Notes: generated from the sequence alone by a model not told the origin. A stretch of 64,000 nt of DNA from Mesorhizobium sp. WSM3860 (GCF_002294995.1 NZ_NSGF01000004.1:248001-312000), one strand, 5' to 3'. Shown: positions 44,096 through 53,064, counted from the first letter of the stretch. A program made the numbers and translations.

Positions 44096-44992
44096 TCACC
44101 ACTCCGCGCCGATCTGGGTGCGGGCCGCGGCGAGCTTCTTAAAGAAATAGACGGTGAAGACGATCGACAGCAGGATCGAAAAATAGGCCATCGCATTGGC
44201 CACGCCCATGCGCGCGTCGCTGTATGCGGTGCGGGCGACCAGGGTCCACAACAGTTCCGTGCGGCCGGCCGGGCCGCCATCGGTCATGATCTTGACGATG
44301 TCGTAGGCGCGCGCAACGTCGAGCGAGCGGATGGTCATGGCGATATAGGCGAAGGGCATGATGAAGGGCCAGGTCACATAGCGGAAGGTTTGCCACGGCG
44401 TGCAGCCGTCGACACGCGCCGCCTCGACCGGCTCCTGCGGCATGGCGAGCAGGCCGGCGAGAATCAGGATCGCGAAGATCGAGGTCGACGACCAGATCTC
44501 GGCGATCGAAATGGCGATGAAGGCGAGATGGCCTTCGATCAGCCAGGGAATGGCGTCCTGCGTGATGCCCAGCGACTGCAGCGCGTTGTTCACCACGCCG
44601 ATGTTGTCGTTGAACATGAACTTGAACTGGAAGCCGACGAGGATCGGCGAGAACATCATCGGGAACATCATGATGGTGCGCAGCAGCCGCTGGCCGCGGC
44701 TCGCCTTCTCGACCAGCAGCGCGAGGCCGAGCCCGAGCAGCATTTCGAGATTGAGCGCGATGGTGAGGAGGAGCACGGTGCGGCCGAAGGCCCACCAGAA
44801 ATTCGCGTCGGACAGAATGTTGCGATAGTTGCGCAGGCCGATGAAGGTGAAGAAGGTTTCCGGCCGCGTCAGCCTGAACGGCGTGAAGCTCGAATAGAAT
44901 GACAGGCAGAGCGGCACGACCACCACCGCCGCCAGAACGAGCACGGCCGGCAGCAGAAGAAGCGTTGGCGCGGAAAGCCGCTTGGCCGTCAT
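44096..44992 (-). CDS. Carbohydrate ABC transporter permease (MalF type)
   Basis: A 298-residue permease starting MTAKRLSAPTLLLLPAVL, with six hydrophobic segments and the EAA loop in EAARVDGCTPWQTFRYVTWP. ATG 44992 has GGGA six bases upstream. A 107-bp spacer with a 13-bp perfect hairpin separates it from the binding-protein gene, the only sizeable gap in the operon. It forms the transmembrane channel with the MalG-type permease. Confidence 0.92.
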   Translation of the reverse strand: MTAKRLSAPTLLLLPAVLVLAAVVVVPLCLSFYSSFTPFRLTRPETFFTFIGLRNYRNILSDANFWWAFGRTVLLLTIALNLEMLLGLGLALLVEKASRGQRLLRTIMMFPMMFSPILVGFQFKFMFNDNIGVVNNALQSLGITQDAIPWLIEGHLAFIAISIAEIWSSTSIFAILILAGLLAMPQEPVEAARVDGCTPWQTFRYVTWPFIMPFAYIAMTIRSLDVARAYDIVKIMTDGGPAGRTELLWTLVARTAYSDARMGVANAMAYFSILLSIVFTVYFFKKLAAARTQIGAEW

Positions 44993-45055
44993 GCAGTGTC
45001 CCAGAATAATTTGCACGGCCGGGGATTCCAAGCGCAGGGCGGCCGCTTCGGTCAA

Positions 45056-45086
45056 AGCGGCGCCGGTCGCGAAGACCGGCGCCGCT
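45056..45086 (-). terminator. Intra-operon hairpin between binding-protein and permease genes
   Basis: AGCGGCGCCGGTC (45056-45068), five-base loop, then GACCGGCGCCGCT (45074-45086): a perfect 13-bp GC-rich stem starting 13 bases after the binding-protein stop codon. On the transcribed strand only a short CTTT follows, so it looks like a leaky terminator or an mRNA 3'-end stabiliser that would let the binding protein outnumber the permeases. Confidence 0.7.
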
Positions 45087-45099
45087 GGGAGGATAGTCC

Positions 45100-46413
45100 T
45101 TAGAGCTTGCCGGCGTCCTCGAGGATCTGCGTCGCCTTGGCGGCAGCGTCGTCGAGCGCCTGCTTGGAGGTCTTGTCGCCGAGAATGGCGGCCTGAAGTT
45201 CGGGATAGACCGCGTTGGAGATCTCGATCCATTCCGGCGTCTGCGGCACCGGGAAGGCGTTCTTGGCGGCTTCCTGGAAGGCCTGCAGCACTTCGGTTTT
45301 GTAAGGATCGGACTTCGCCTGCTCGAGGTCCCATTCCCACACCTTGGTGCGGGTGGGCAGCGGGCCGGCCGCGGCTTCCAGCTTCTGGCTGTCCTCGTTG
45401 GTCAGCCACCAGACGAGCGAGGCGGCAGCCTCCTTGTTGGCGCAGTTTTCGGTCACCGAGAAGCCATGCGCGCCGGACCAGCCGGAGCGCTTGCCGGACG
45501 AGCCCTTCGGCTGCACCTTGACGCCGACATTGCCGGCGACCTTGGACGACTTCGGGTCGTTGAAGAAGCCGGCCCAGCCCGGCCAGTCGAGGTTGATCGC
45601 CACCGTGCCGGACGCGAACCCCTGGCCGAGATCGTCCCACAAATAGTTGGTCGTGCCGGCGGGCACGGCCTTGGCCTTGTAGAGCTTGACGAACCAGTCG
45701 AGAGCCTTGACGCCGGCCTCGGAGTTGAAGGCCGGCTTACCGTCCTTGTCGAGATATTCGCCGCCGTCGGCGATCAGCATCTCGTAGAAGCGGCCGTTGA
45801 TCGCCTCTTCCTTGCCGGCATATTGCGTGCCGTAGAAGTCGGGCGGGCTGGCGAAGAATACCGCCTGCTGGGCCATCTCGTCGAATGTGTCCGGTGGCAC
45901 GAGATCCTCGCCGTACTTCTCCTTGTAGGCCTTCTTCTTGGCCTCGTCCTGGTAGAGGCTCTTCTGGTAGTAGAGCGCCGAGACGTCGAACTGCGCACGC
46001 GGCAGCATGACCAGTTTGCCGTCGAGCGTGCCGGCGGCGATGTTGGCCGGGACGAAGGCGTCGATCTCCTCCTTCGGCAGCAGCTTGGCGAGATCGGTGT
46101 AGATGCCCGGATATTGCGGCGCGAACGAGGTGTGGTTGGAGCCGACGCACCAGGTGATCGAGTTGGAGGCGATGTCCGACTTGATCTCCTTGTCGAGATC
46201 GAAGTGGTTCTTCTTGGAGATGACGTTGACCTTCGCGCCGGTCGCCTTCTCCCACTCGCCGATGCGCTCGTAGAGTTTTTCGTATTGCTGGCCGCCGATC
46301 AGCTTGGCGTCGATCGTGACGCCGGTGAACTTGCCCGGCAAGTCGGCCGCGAAGACCGCACCCGATGCCATGAGCAATGCGCCGGCGGCGACGCCGGAAA
46401 GCAGTTTGTTCAT
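45100..46413 (-). CDS. Extracellular sugar-binding protein of CUT1 ABC transporter
   Basis: A 437-residue family-1 solute-binding protein with a signal peptide of about 23 residues ending AVFA-ADLPGKF. Start 46413 is supported by GGAGG six bases upstream. Ligand-site aromatics are plentiful (GSNHTSFAPQYPGIY, NLDWPGWAGFFNDP), as expected for carbohydrate binders. It is the first gene of the ten-gene operon, divergent from the IclR gene. By context the ligand may be L-fucose, L-fuconate or a related glycoside; this is inference. Confidence 0.92.
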   Translation of the reverse strand: MNKLLSGVAAGALLMASGAVFAADLPGKFTGVTIDAKLIGGQQYEKLYERIGEWEKATGAKVNVISKKNHFDLDKEIKSDIASNSITWCVGSNHTSFAPQYPGIYTDLAKLLPKEEIDAFVPANIAAGTLDGKLVMLPRAQFDVSALYYQKSLYQDEAKKKAYKEKYGEDLVPPDTFDEMAQQAVFFASPPDFYGTQYAGKEEAINGRFYEMLIADGGEYLDKDGKPAFNSEAGVKALDWFVKLYKAKAVPAGTTNYLWDDLGQGFASGTVAINLDWPGWAGFFNDPKSSKVAGNVGVKVQPKGSSGKRSGWSGAHGFSVTENCANKEAAASLVWWLTNEDSQKLEAAAGPLPTRTKVWEWDLEQAKSDPYKTEVLQAFQEAAKNAFPVPQTPEWIEISNAVYPELQAAILGDKTSKQALDDAAAKATQILEDAGKL

Positions 46414-46466
46414 GAATATCCTCCCTGGAACGGCCGTTGGCCGTCGTGGCTGAAGCTCCATGCTTC

Positions 46467-46494
46467 ATTCATATGCAAACAAATTATTCATAAG
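46467..46494. promoter_or_regulatory. Candidate IclR operator in the divergent transporter/iclR promoter
   Basis: A markedly AT-rich stretch with the direct repeats ATTCATATG (46467-46475) and ATTCATAAG (46486-46494), 19 bases apart, close to two helical turns. It lies between the sugar-binding-protein gene and the IclR gene. Similar TTCATA/TTCACATATG sequence recurs at 51276-51301 before the MaoC-CaiB operon. Confidence 0.4.
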
Positions 46495-46569
46495 TCGTCA
46501 AGCCAAAACTTCTTCCCAGTGGACGGAGGGTTGCGTATATGAAGATCACAATTCACCAGAGGGCATCGG

Positions 46570-47355
46570 GTGCAGGACGACGAGGAAGACCGCTATCGCG
46601 CGCCGGCTCTGGACAAGGGGCTGGACATTCTGGAACTGCTCGCCAGCGTCGATGGCGGCCTGACCCAGGCCGAGATCGCCAAGCAGCTCGACCGCAGCCC
46701 GAACGAGTTTTACCGAATGCTCGACCGTCTGGTGAAACGCGGCTACGTCACCCGGCCAGACGGCGACCGCTATTCGCTGACGCTAAAGCTCTTCGGGCTT
46801 GGCCAGCTGCATGCGCCGGTGCGCAGGCTGGTGTCCTACGCCACCTCGATCATGCGCGAGCTGGCCGAGACCTCTTGGCAGGCAAACCAGCTCGTTGTGT
46901 TCGACCGCGGCAGCGCCGTGGTCATCGCCCAGCAGGAAGCCCCGCGATACTGGGGTATCTCGATCCGCGTCGGCTCGCATATCAGCCTGTTCGACACCGG
47001 CTCGGGACATGTGCTGCTGGCCTTCCGCTCGCCGGAAGAGCGCGAGATGATGATCGCCGAGCATTTGCGCAGCAACGAGGAGATGAAGTTGTCGCCCGAC
47101 TTCTTCGCCCGCCTCGACCAGGTGCGCGATCGTGGCTACGAGATGATGGCTTCGCTGCAGACGGCCGGGGTCTACAATCTGTCGGCGCCGGTGCTCGGTC
47201 CCGACGGGCACGGCATCGCCGCGCTCACCATACCCTATATCACTCTGGTCAATGCGCCGGCAGCGCCCGATATCACCAGGACCATCACGCTGCTCCAGTC
47301 CGCCGCCGCCCGTCTGTCGCAACTCGCCGGATCGGATGTAAGGTCAAAGCAGTAA
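46570..47355 (+). CDS. IclR family transcriptional regulator
   Basis: A 261-residue IclR protein: N-terminal winged HTH (ALDKGLDILELLASVDGGLT, AEIAKQLDRSPNEFYRML) and a C-terminal effector-binding domain with FDTGSGHVLLAF and the NLSAPVLGPDGHGIAALTIP block. It starts with GTG at 46570, with AGAGGG seven bases upstream. Being divergent from the sugar importer operon and immediately upstream of the lactonase-like gene, it is the probable regulator of both, with a pathway sugar acid as effector. Confidence 0.9.
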   Translation: MQDDEEDRYRAPALDKGLDILELLASVDGGLTQAEIAKQLDRSPNEFYRMLDRLVKRGYVTRPDGDRYSLTLKLFGLGQLHAPVRRLVSYATSIMRELAETSWQANQLVVFDRGSAVVIAQQEAPRYWGISIRVGSHISLFDTGSGHVLLAFRSPEEREMMIAEHLRSNEEMKLSPDFFARLDQVRDRGYEMMASLQTAGVYNLSAPVLGPDGHGIAALTIPYITLVNAPAAPDITRTITLLQSAAARLSQLAGSDVRSKQ

Positions 47356-47470
47356 TTCTTATTTGAATGATAAATTCTCCCGTGAGATGATCGATCCATG
47401 TTTGAAGCATCTCGTTTGAAAGCCGCTGCGCAATTCGGGCCACGTGCATAGCGCGACAAGGGAGGAAGCC

Positions 47471-48307
47471 ATGATCGTCGACACCCACCTGCATCTCATC
47501 GACAAGGCGGCGCTGCGCTATCCCTGGCTGTCCGGCGTGCCGGCCCTCGACCGCGATTTTTCTCACGATGAATACGCCACCGAAGCGCGCCGTGCGGGTA
47601 TAGAATTGGCGCTCCATATGGAGGTCGATGTCGACCCGGCCGATATCGAGGCCGAAACAGCCCACGTCGAAGGACTGTCGAAGAAGCGGGGCAGCCTGGT
47701 GCGGGGCGCGATCGTGTCGTGCCGGCCGGAAGAACCTGGCTTCGCCGCCTGGCTGGACAAGATGAAGGCCGATCCATTCGTCAAAGGATTCCGCCGCGTG
47801 CTGCATGTCATGCCCGACGACGTCTCCGAGGGCGCGCTGTTCCGCGAGAATATCAGGCGCATCGCCGGCAGCGGACTGACCTTCGATCTCTGCGTGCTGC
47901 CGAGCCAGATGAGCCAGGCGATCGCGCTGGTCGATCTGGCGCCAGACGTGCAATTCGTCCTCGATCATTGCGGTGTGCCCGACATCAAGGGCAAGGCCGA
48001 GCATCCCTGGCGCGAGCAGATCGCCGAGATCGCCCGGCGCCCCAATGTCGTCGGCAAGATCTCCGGCGTCGTCGCCTATGCCGATCCGGCGAGCTGGACC
48101 GCCGAGACGCTGCGGCCCTATGTCGAGCACACGATCGGCAGCTTCGGCTGGGATCGCGTGGTGTGGGGTAGCGACTGGCCGGTCTGCACGCTAGGCGGCG
48201 GGCTGCTCGGCTGGGTGGCGGCGACGCACGCGCTCCTTGCCGGCGTGGGCGAAACCGAGCGCGCCAAACTGCTCTCCGGCAACGCGAAGAAACTCTGGCG
48301 GCTGTGA
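47471..48307 (+). CDS. Amidohydrolase family protein, L-fuconolactonase-like
   Basis: A 278-residue COG3618-type TIM-barrel hydrolase. The metal-binding DTHLHL is at residues 4-9, LDHCGVPDIKG in the middle and VVWGSDWPVC near the C-terminus. This family includes L-fuconolactonase and 4-sulfomuconolactone/pyrone-dicarboxylate lactonases. With a fuconate dehydratase in the same locus, hydrolysis of a sugar lactone to its aldonate is the best reading. AGGGAGG lies six bases before the ATG. It is downstream of iclR and convergent with the solute-binding-like gene. Confidence 0.87.
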   Translation: MIVDTHLHLIDKAALRYPWLSGVPALDRDFSHDEYATEARRAGIELALHMEVDVDPADIEAETAHVEGLSKKRGSLVRGAIVSCRPEEPGFAAWLDKMKADPFVKGFRRVLHVMPDDVSEGALFRENIRRIAGSGLTFDLCVLPSQMSQAIALVDLAPDVQFVLDHCGVPDIKGKAEHPWREQIAEIARRPNVVGKISGVVAYADPASWTAETLRPYVEHTIGSFGWDRVVWGSDWPVCTLGGGLLGWVAATHALLAGVGETERAKLLSGNAKKLWRL

Positions 48308-48340
48308 GCTGGGCACCGCTGCGCGTTTGGGGGACAGGCA

Positions 48341-49486
48341 CTAGCCGGCGACGGCCGACGCGAAACTCTCCCGGAGCAGGCGATTGATGTCGGCGACGAC
48401 GCGGCGTGCGTCCTGCCGGCCGGCAAGGCCCTCGTTGAGGCGGTCGGACGCCGCCTGCTGAAACGCCATGTAGCCGTCGTGGCGCGGGCGCACCCAGGCG
48501 CCTTCCAGCGTCGCCCGCGTGCCGCGATAGAAGTCGCCCGTCGCGGCATTGACGGCTGCGTCCTCCCAGGCGGCGGCATGGCCGGGCTGGCCGCCCGCGG
48601 CGGCATAGGGACCGCGCTGCACGTCGCCGCTGGCGATCCAGTAGGCGAAGTCGATCGCTTCCTTGCCGGCAGCGGAAAAGGCCGATACGGCGATGCCCGT
48701 GCCGCCGAGCGCGGAGCCGACCGGGCCGTTGCCGCCCACAGTCGGCATGTCGCAAAAGAAGAGCCGGTTCGGCCGGAAGCCTGCAGTCGCATAAGGCACG
48801 TAGCCGTAGATCAGCGGCGCACAGGCGATGCGCGAGCCGGCCTCGGCCATCGTTTCGAACACCGCGATCGGATCCATCGTCAGGCACTCGGGATCGACAG
48901 CTGCTGCGATCTCACGCAGCATTTCGAAGACGGTCTCGCCAGTCTCGGGATCGAGCAGATCACCCGGGCCTTCGACGGCACATGGCCGGCCGAGATCGGC
49001 AGCTAGCGTGAAGAAGCACATCAGCGAGTGCGGCGGCCTGAGCGGCAAAAGCACGTGGCCCTGCTGGGCAAGTTCCAGCACTTCGGTCCAGATCTTCGGA
49101 GCGGCGTCTATCAAATCCGGCCGCCAGGCCTGCACCTGCGTTGCGGCATCGACCGGAAAGGCCCATTGCCGGCCTTGCCAGGTGTAGCTCGGATAGGATC
49201 GGCCGACGCTTGCCTTCGCCAGCGCTTCGCGCTCCGCCTCGCGACCGGGCACGTCAAGCGGGGCGAGGCACTTCTCGGCGGTGATCTGGCCGACATGCGG
49301 ATGATCGATGACGATCAGGTCGTAGGCACGGGCGAGTTCTTCGACAGAGAAGGACTCGAAATCCTGCAGCGAGCGCTTTTCCCATTCGACGGAGACGCCG
49401 GTCTTTTCGTGCCACAGCCTGGAGCAGGCGACCATCGGATCGTAGCCGCGCGGATGGTTCCAGGTCATGCCCTTGAGTGTCGTCAT
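48341..49486 (-). CDS. Extracellular solute-binding-like protein lacking a signal peptide
   Basis: A 381-residue protein with the fold pattern of family-1 ABC solute-binding proteins (MTWNHPRGYDPMVACSRLW at the N-terminus, FPVDAATQVQAWRPDLI, GGTGIAVSAFSAAGKEAI). The first residues, [10 protein letters not shown], are not a signal peptide, and no upstream in-frame ATG supplies one, because the start overlaps the CoA-transferase stop by four bases. It would therefore be cytoplasmic unless exported unusually. No permease is next to it. It is the last gene of the MaoC-CaiB operon; function unknown. Confidence 0.78.
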   Translation of the reverse strand: MTTLKGMTWNHPRGYDPMVACSRLWHEKTGVSVEWEKRSLQDFESFSVEELARAYDLIVIDHPHVGQITAEKCLAPLDVPGREAEREALAKASVGRSYPSYTWQGRQWAFPVDAATQVQAWRPDLIDAAPKIWTEVLELAQQGHVLLPLRPPHSLMCFFTLAADLGRPCAVEGPGDLLDPETGETVFEMLREIAAAVDPECLTMDPIAVFETMAEAGSRIACAPLIYGYVPYATAGFRPNRLFFCDMPTVGGNGPVGSALGGTGIAVSAFSAAGKEAIDFAYWIASGDVQRGPYAAAGGQPGHAAAWEDAAVNAATGDFYRGTRATLEGAWVRPRHDGYMAFQQAASDRLNEGLAGRQDARRVVADINRLLRESFASAVAG

Positions 49487-50640
49487 AGGCCGAACTCCTT
49501 GCGGAGTTTTGCGCTGTGCTCGCCGACGCGCGGCGCCGCCTGCTCGACTTTGGCGCGCATGCCGTCGATCCTGAGCGGTGACCTCGTGGTGTCGATCGAA
49601 ACACCGTCCTCGCGCGTCACGGTCTGCAGCAGGTCGAGCGCCTTGAAGCCGTCGCTTTCCAGCACCTCTTTCCAGTTCAGCACCTTTGCGCACCAGATGT
49701 CGGCGGGCTCGAGGATCGCCAGCCATTCGTCGACCGACTTCTGCGCGATGCGTTGCGCGATGATCGCCTTGATCTCGTCGCGCGCCGTGAACCAGGTCGC
49801 CGGCTGGTCGCGATAGGGCGCCAGCGCCTCGATCTCGAGCAGGTCGGCAAGCTTCGGGATCGGCGTCATGGCGATCGCCAGGAAACCGTCCTTGGCCGGA
49901 TAGACGCCATAGGGCGCGGCCAGATAGGCGTGGGCGCTATGGAAGGACGAGCGGCGCGGCAGCCGCCGGCCGTCATTGAGATGCGTTGTCAGTACCTCGA
50001 ACTGGAGGTCGATCAGCGCCTCGAACAGACTGGTCTCGACATGGCCGCCTGCGCCGGTGATGCCGCGCCGGACCAGTGCTGCAAGAATGCCTTGCGCGCA
50101 GGCCGCGCCCGCCAGCATGTCGGCGATCGCCAGGCCGAACGGCACCGGACCCTGATCTTCGTCGCCGTTCAGCCACATGACGCCGGAACGCGCCTGGGCA
50201 AGCAGGTCCTGGCCCGGACGCTTCACCCACGGGCCTTCCTCGCCATAGCCGCTGATCGAGGCATAGACCAGGCGCGGACTGAGCGCGCGCACCTGCTCGT
50301 AATCGAGGCCGAGCCGCTCGATGACGCCGGGGCGGAAGTTCTGGATCAGCACGTCGGCCCTGGCGAGCAGCCCGCGCAGCGCTTTCAAATCGTCCTCGTT
50401 CTTCAGGTCGACGGCAAAGCTTTCCTTGGCCCGGTTGATGGCGTGGAAGATGGTGGAATCACCGCCGATCTCGGTGTCGCTGAGATAGAGCCGGCGCGAC
50501 AGGTCGCCACCATCGGGCCGCTCGATCTTGATGACGCGGGCACCGAGGTCGAGGAGCCTCAGCGAGCAGTAAGGCCCCGACAGGAACTGGCTCATGTCGA
50601 CGACGACAAGGCCGGACAGCGGCAGGTCCGCGGCCATCAT
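49483..50640 (-). CDS. CaiB/BaiF family CoA-transferase
   Basis: A 385-residue class III CoA-transferase. [19 protein letters not shown] at the N-terminus, [19 protein letters not shown] in the middle and the catalytic Asp145 in [14 protein letters not shown] are hallmarks. It moves CoA between a carboxylic acid and an acyl-CoA; the acids cannot be predicted. The ATG overlaps the MaoC stop (ATGA), and its own stop overlaps the start of the solute-binding-like gene, so the three are tightly coupled. Confidence 0.9.
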   Translation of the reverse strand: MMAADLPLSGLVVVDMSQFLSGPYCSLRLLDLGARVIKIERPDGGDLSRRLYLSDTEIGGDSTIFHAINRAKESFAVDLKNEDDLKALRGLLARADVLIQNFRPGVIERLGLDYEQVRALSPRLVYASISGYGEEGPWVKRPGQDLLAQARSGVMWLNGDEDQGPVPFGLAIADMLAGAACAQGILAALVRRGITGAGGHVETSLFEALIDLQFEVLTTHLNDGRRLPRRSSFHSAHAYLAAPYGVYPAKDGFLAIAMTPIPKLADLLEIEALAPYRDQPATWFTARDEIKAIIAQRIAQKSVDEWLAILEPADIWCAKVLNWKEVLESDGFKALDLLQTVTREDGVSIDTTRSPLRIDGMRAKVEQAAPRVGEHSAKLRKEFGL

Positions 50641-51191
50641 TGCTTCTCCGTCTTGCCGGCGAAGTCGGCCGGGTTCTTGTATTTTACCGTCTGCAGATGC
50701 TCGCAGTAGAGCACCAGATCGCCTTCGCCCTTGAACACTTCATAGCTGGCGCGGATCAGCCCCATGTCCTTGTAGCGGGGCTTCTTTTCCATGTTGGTGC
50801 GGATCGAATAGATGGTGTCGCCGATGAAGACCGGCTTGATGAAGCGGAGCTTGTCATAGCCGTAGGAAAAGGCATTGACGCAGTTGGTGGCGACTAAACC
50901 CAGCCCGGCCGAGAAAACGAACGCGCCCGCAACGAGGCGCTTGCCGAAGATACCTTCGCGCTCGGCGAACATCTGGTCCTGCACGTAAGGGTGGATGTCG
51001 AGCACCAGGGTGTTGAAGAGATGACTGTCGCCTTCGGCCATGGTGCGCCGGAGCGAGCGGATTTTCTGGCCGACCGGCCAATCCTCATAGAACCAGTTTT
51101 CGGCGTTCCATACCGGCAGCAAGGCGTGATCAGCCGGCATGTCGGGAGGGCAGGTCGAAGCGACGCCGACGGTGGGCGGGAAGCTGGTCAT
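50637..51191 (-). CDS. MaoC-like hot-dog protein with altered active site
   Basis: A 184-residue hot-dog protein similar to mesaconyl/R-enoyl-CoA hydratases ([34 protein letters not shown]). The normal P-x-H-x-D catalytic signature reads PYVQD at residues 68-72, so the catalytic His is missing; it may be inactive, regulatory or differently specific. Its C-terminal block is nearly the same as in the MaoC protein at 39142-39594. First gene of a three-gene operon; the ATG has only a weak ribosome site. Confidence 0.85.
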   Translation of the reverse strand: MTSFPPTVGVASTCPPDMPADHALLPVWNAENWFYEDWPVGQKIRSLRRTMAEGDSHLFNTLVLDIHPYVQDQMFAEREGIFGKRLVAGAFVFSAGLGLVATNCVNAFSYGYDKLRFIKPVFIGDTIYSIRTNMEKKPRYKDMGLIRASYEVFKGEGDLVLYCEHLQTVKYKNPADFAGKTEKQ

Positions 51192-51537
51192 TGCTCTGTT
51201 GGTTCCACTGCCGGAGAATAGGCCCCCCGCCCCGGCAAGGCCGGAGCTGGACGCGATCGACCCTCCCAATCTTCTTTCATAAATACTATATTCACATATG
51301 AGATTGCGACACAAGCGGGTCGGGCAGAAATTTTGCCCGTTGGCAGAACGGGCTCGCCGGCAGCGTGAAGCATAGCGAGCGCTTCGGCGGTTCCTCGCGG
51401 CCGAGTGCATCTGCGCTCCAGCGCCAGGGTCGCGGCGGGTGACGGTGTAATTCGTTGATAATCGATCGCCTCCGGGAGCCTGACATTCACCGAGATGGTG
51501 CTGTTCGGCTCCTGAAGGAATTGCGGAGAAGGCTCAA
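51192..51537. other. 346-bp non-coding spacer with AT-rich promoter-like patch and alternative hairpins
   Basis: No gene is supported here. It separates the polymerase gene (whose 3' end is at 51538) from the MaoC start. It contains an AT-rich patch at 51271-51301 with TTCATAA and TTCACATATG, similar to the iclR promoter repeats and well placed as the MaoC promoter. At 51321-51353 two mutually exclusive hairpins share the GCCCG arm: CGGGCA/TGCCCG (51321-51339) and GCCCGTT/AACGGGC (51335-51353). Confidence 0.6.
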
Positions 51538-53064
51538 TCAGACCGGCAAACCAGCTCTTGCCGACGCGGCCACGCGCCAGCGTGTTCCCAGCGAGACGCC
51601 CACGAGCAGCAGACAGAAGGCGAGGGCAAGAGGGGAGTAGAACGCCTCCTCCTGCAATACGGCATTGGCCGATATGGTGACGATGCCGACAAAGCCGAAC
51701 AGGAAATCCGGATCGCCGGTTCGGATAAGCTGCCGTCGCAATGCCACGGCCAGCGCCGCCAGGAAGCCGAAGAAGACGAGGCTCCCCACGCCCATCTGGT
51801 AAAGCATGACGCCGACCGCGCTCTCGACCGGTACGGAGGCGGCGCCTTCGGCCTGGGCGGTTTGCCAGTTGAGATTGATGCTGGTGCTCGACAGGTTGCC
51901 GCCGAGGCCCAAGCCCTGGCCTAGCGGATCGGCCAGGAAATCGCGCATGCCGGCAATCAGACCGAGGACGTGATAGTCGCCATGCGTGGCGCCATAGCCG
52001 ATCGCCGCCGTCGTCCAGACCACGGCCAGGGCCATCGCGGCCATGAGCGCCAGACCGGCGCGGGAGGGGCTGTAGATCAGCCGCACGGCAATTGCGACGA
52101 AAAGCATGAAGGTCGCGCCCTTGGAGCCGATGACGAGCAGCAGCGGCAGAGCCGCGAGAGGCAGCACCCATCGGCCTTTGAAGAGGAGCCAGGCCGAAAT
52201 GATGCTCAAGGCGTAAGCATAGCTGATCGGATGGAAGTTCGGGCCGCCGATGCGGAAGACGCTTGGCAGGATGTCGTTGAACAGCGGCGTGTTGAAGAAG
52301 GTCGTGGTCATCACGTCCTCGATCCCGCGGTAGACGAAACCGGTTTCCTGGAGTGCTTTTTCCCACACGCCGGTCTCGACCTGCCGCGATATGCTGCGCT
52401 CGACATATTGGTCGCCGTGGAAGAGACCGAGGAAATCCATGGTGAAGGTCAGTTCCGCGTAGCCATAGATGATCGCGCCGGCGCCGAGCCAGAGCATGCT
52501 CTTGCGCAGATCGACGGGATAAAGGCTGGCAGCCAGGACCGCGACGTGGAAGCAGGCGAGCGGCGTGATCGTGTTGCGAAAATAGACGACCGCGTCCTTG
52601 GGGCCGCCATGCACGACGCCGAGAGCGAAATAGAAACAAATCGTTCCGCACAGGACCATGCTCAGCAGCAGCCACGGTCGCAACTCGGTCAAAGCGCGGA
52701 CGCGGTCCTGAAATGAGGCGGCCAGGAAAATGCCGAACGCGGTCATCAGGATGATGAAATTCGTGCCGCGCAGCGCGTCGAACGTGTCGTTGTCGGGAAT
52801 GTAGGGGGTGAACCAGGCGACCACGAGGTTCTGGAAGAGAAAGGCGCAGATGATCAGCACCGGAACGCCCGAAGGCATCGCGTTCGAAACGATCAGCGTC
52901 AGCACGAAGGTCGCGCCAATCCCGAACGGCGTCCACACGGCAAATGCGGAGACGGCGAGCGCAACGACAAGCAGGGCCGTGCCGACATGCAGCAAGGTTT
53001 CGGGCGTATCCCTGCCGCCCGGCAATCCCAGTCCTACGGGCGAAGAGACCTGCGTCGTGCTCAT
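51538..53064 (-). CDS. O-antigen ligase/polymerase-like membrane protein (Wzy type)
   Basis: A 508-residue protein with about 11-12 hydrophobic segments. The long loop between residues about 200 and 250 is hydrophilic (TMDFLGLFHGDQYVERS onward), and the second periplasmic region includes ADPLGQGLGLGGNLSSTS, resembling the conserved Gly-rich element of O-antigen ligase/Wzy proteins; LLLVIGSKGATFMLF is the matching R/SKG motif. It should polymerise lipid-linked repeat units on the periplasmic side. Downstream in transcription of the GH5 and Wzz genes (all leftward, gaps of 20-66 bp). Confidence 0.82.
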   Translation of the reverse strand: MSTTQVSSPVGLGLPGGRDTPETLLHVGTALLVVALAVSAFAVWTPFGIGATFVLTLIVSNAMPSGVPVLIICAFLFQNLVVAWFTPYIPDNDTFDALRGTNFIILMTAFGIFLAASFQDRVRALTELRPWLLLSMVLCGTICFYFALGVVHGGPKDAVVYFRNTITPLACFHVAVLAASLYPVDLRKSMLWLGAGAIIYGYAELTFTMDFLGLFHGDQYVERSISRQVETGVWEKALQETGFVYRGIEDVMTTTFFNTPLFNDILPSVFRIGGPNFHPISYAYALSIISAWLLFKGRWVLPLAALPLLLVIGSKGATFMLFVAIAVRLIYSPSRAGLALMAAMALAVVWTTAAIGYGATHGDYHVLGLIAGMRDFLADPLGQGLGLGGNLSSTSINLNWQTAQAEGAASVPVESAVGVMLYQMGVGSLVFFGFLAALAVALRRQLIRTGDPDFLFGFVGIVTISANAVLQEEAFYSPLALAFCLLLVGVSLGTRWRVAASARAGLPV

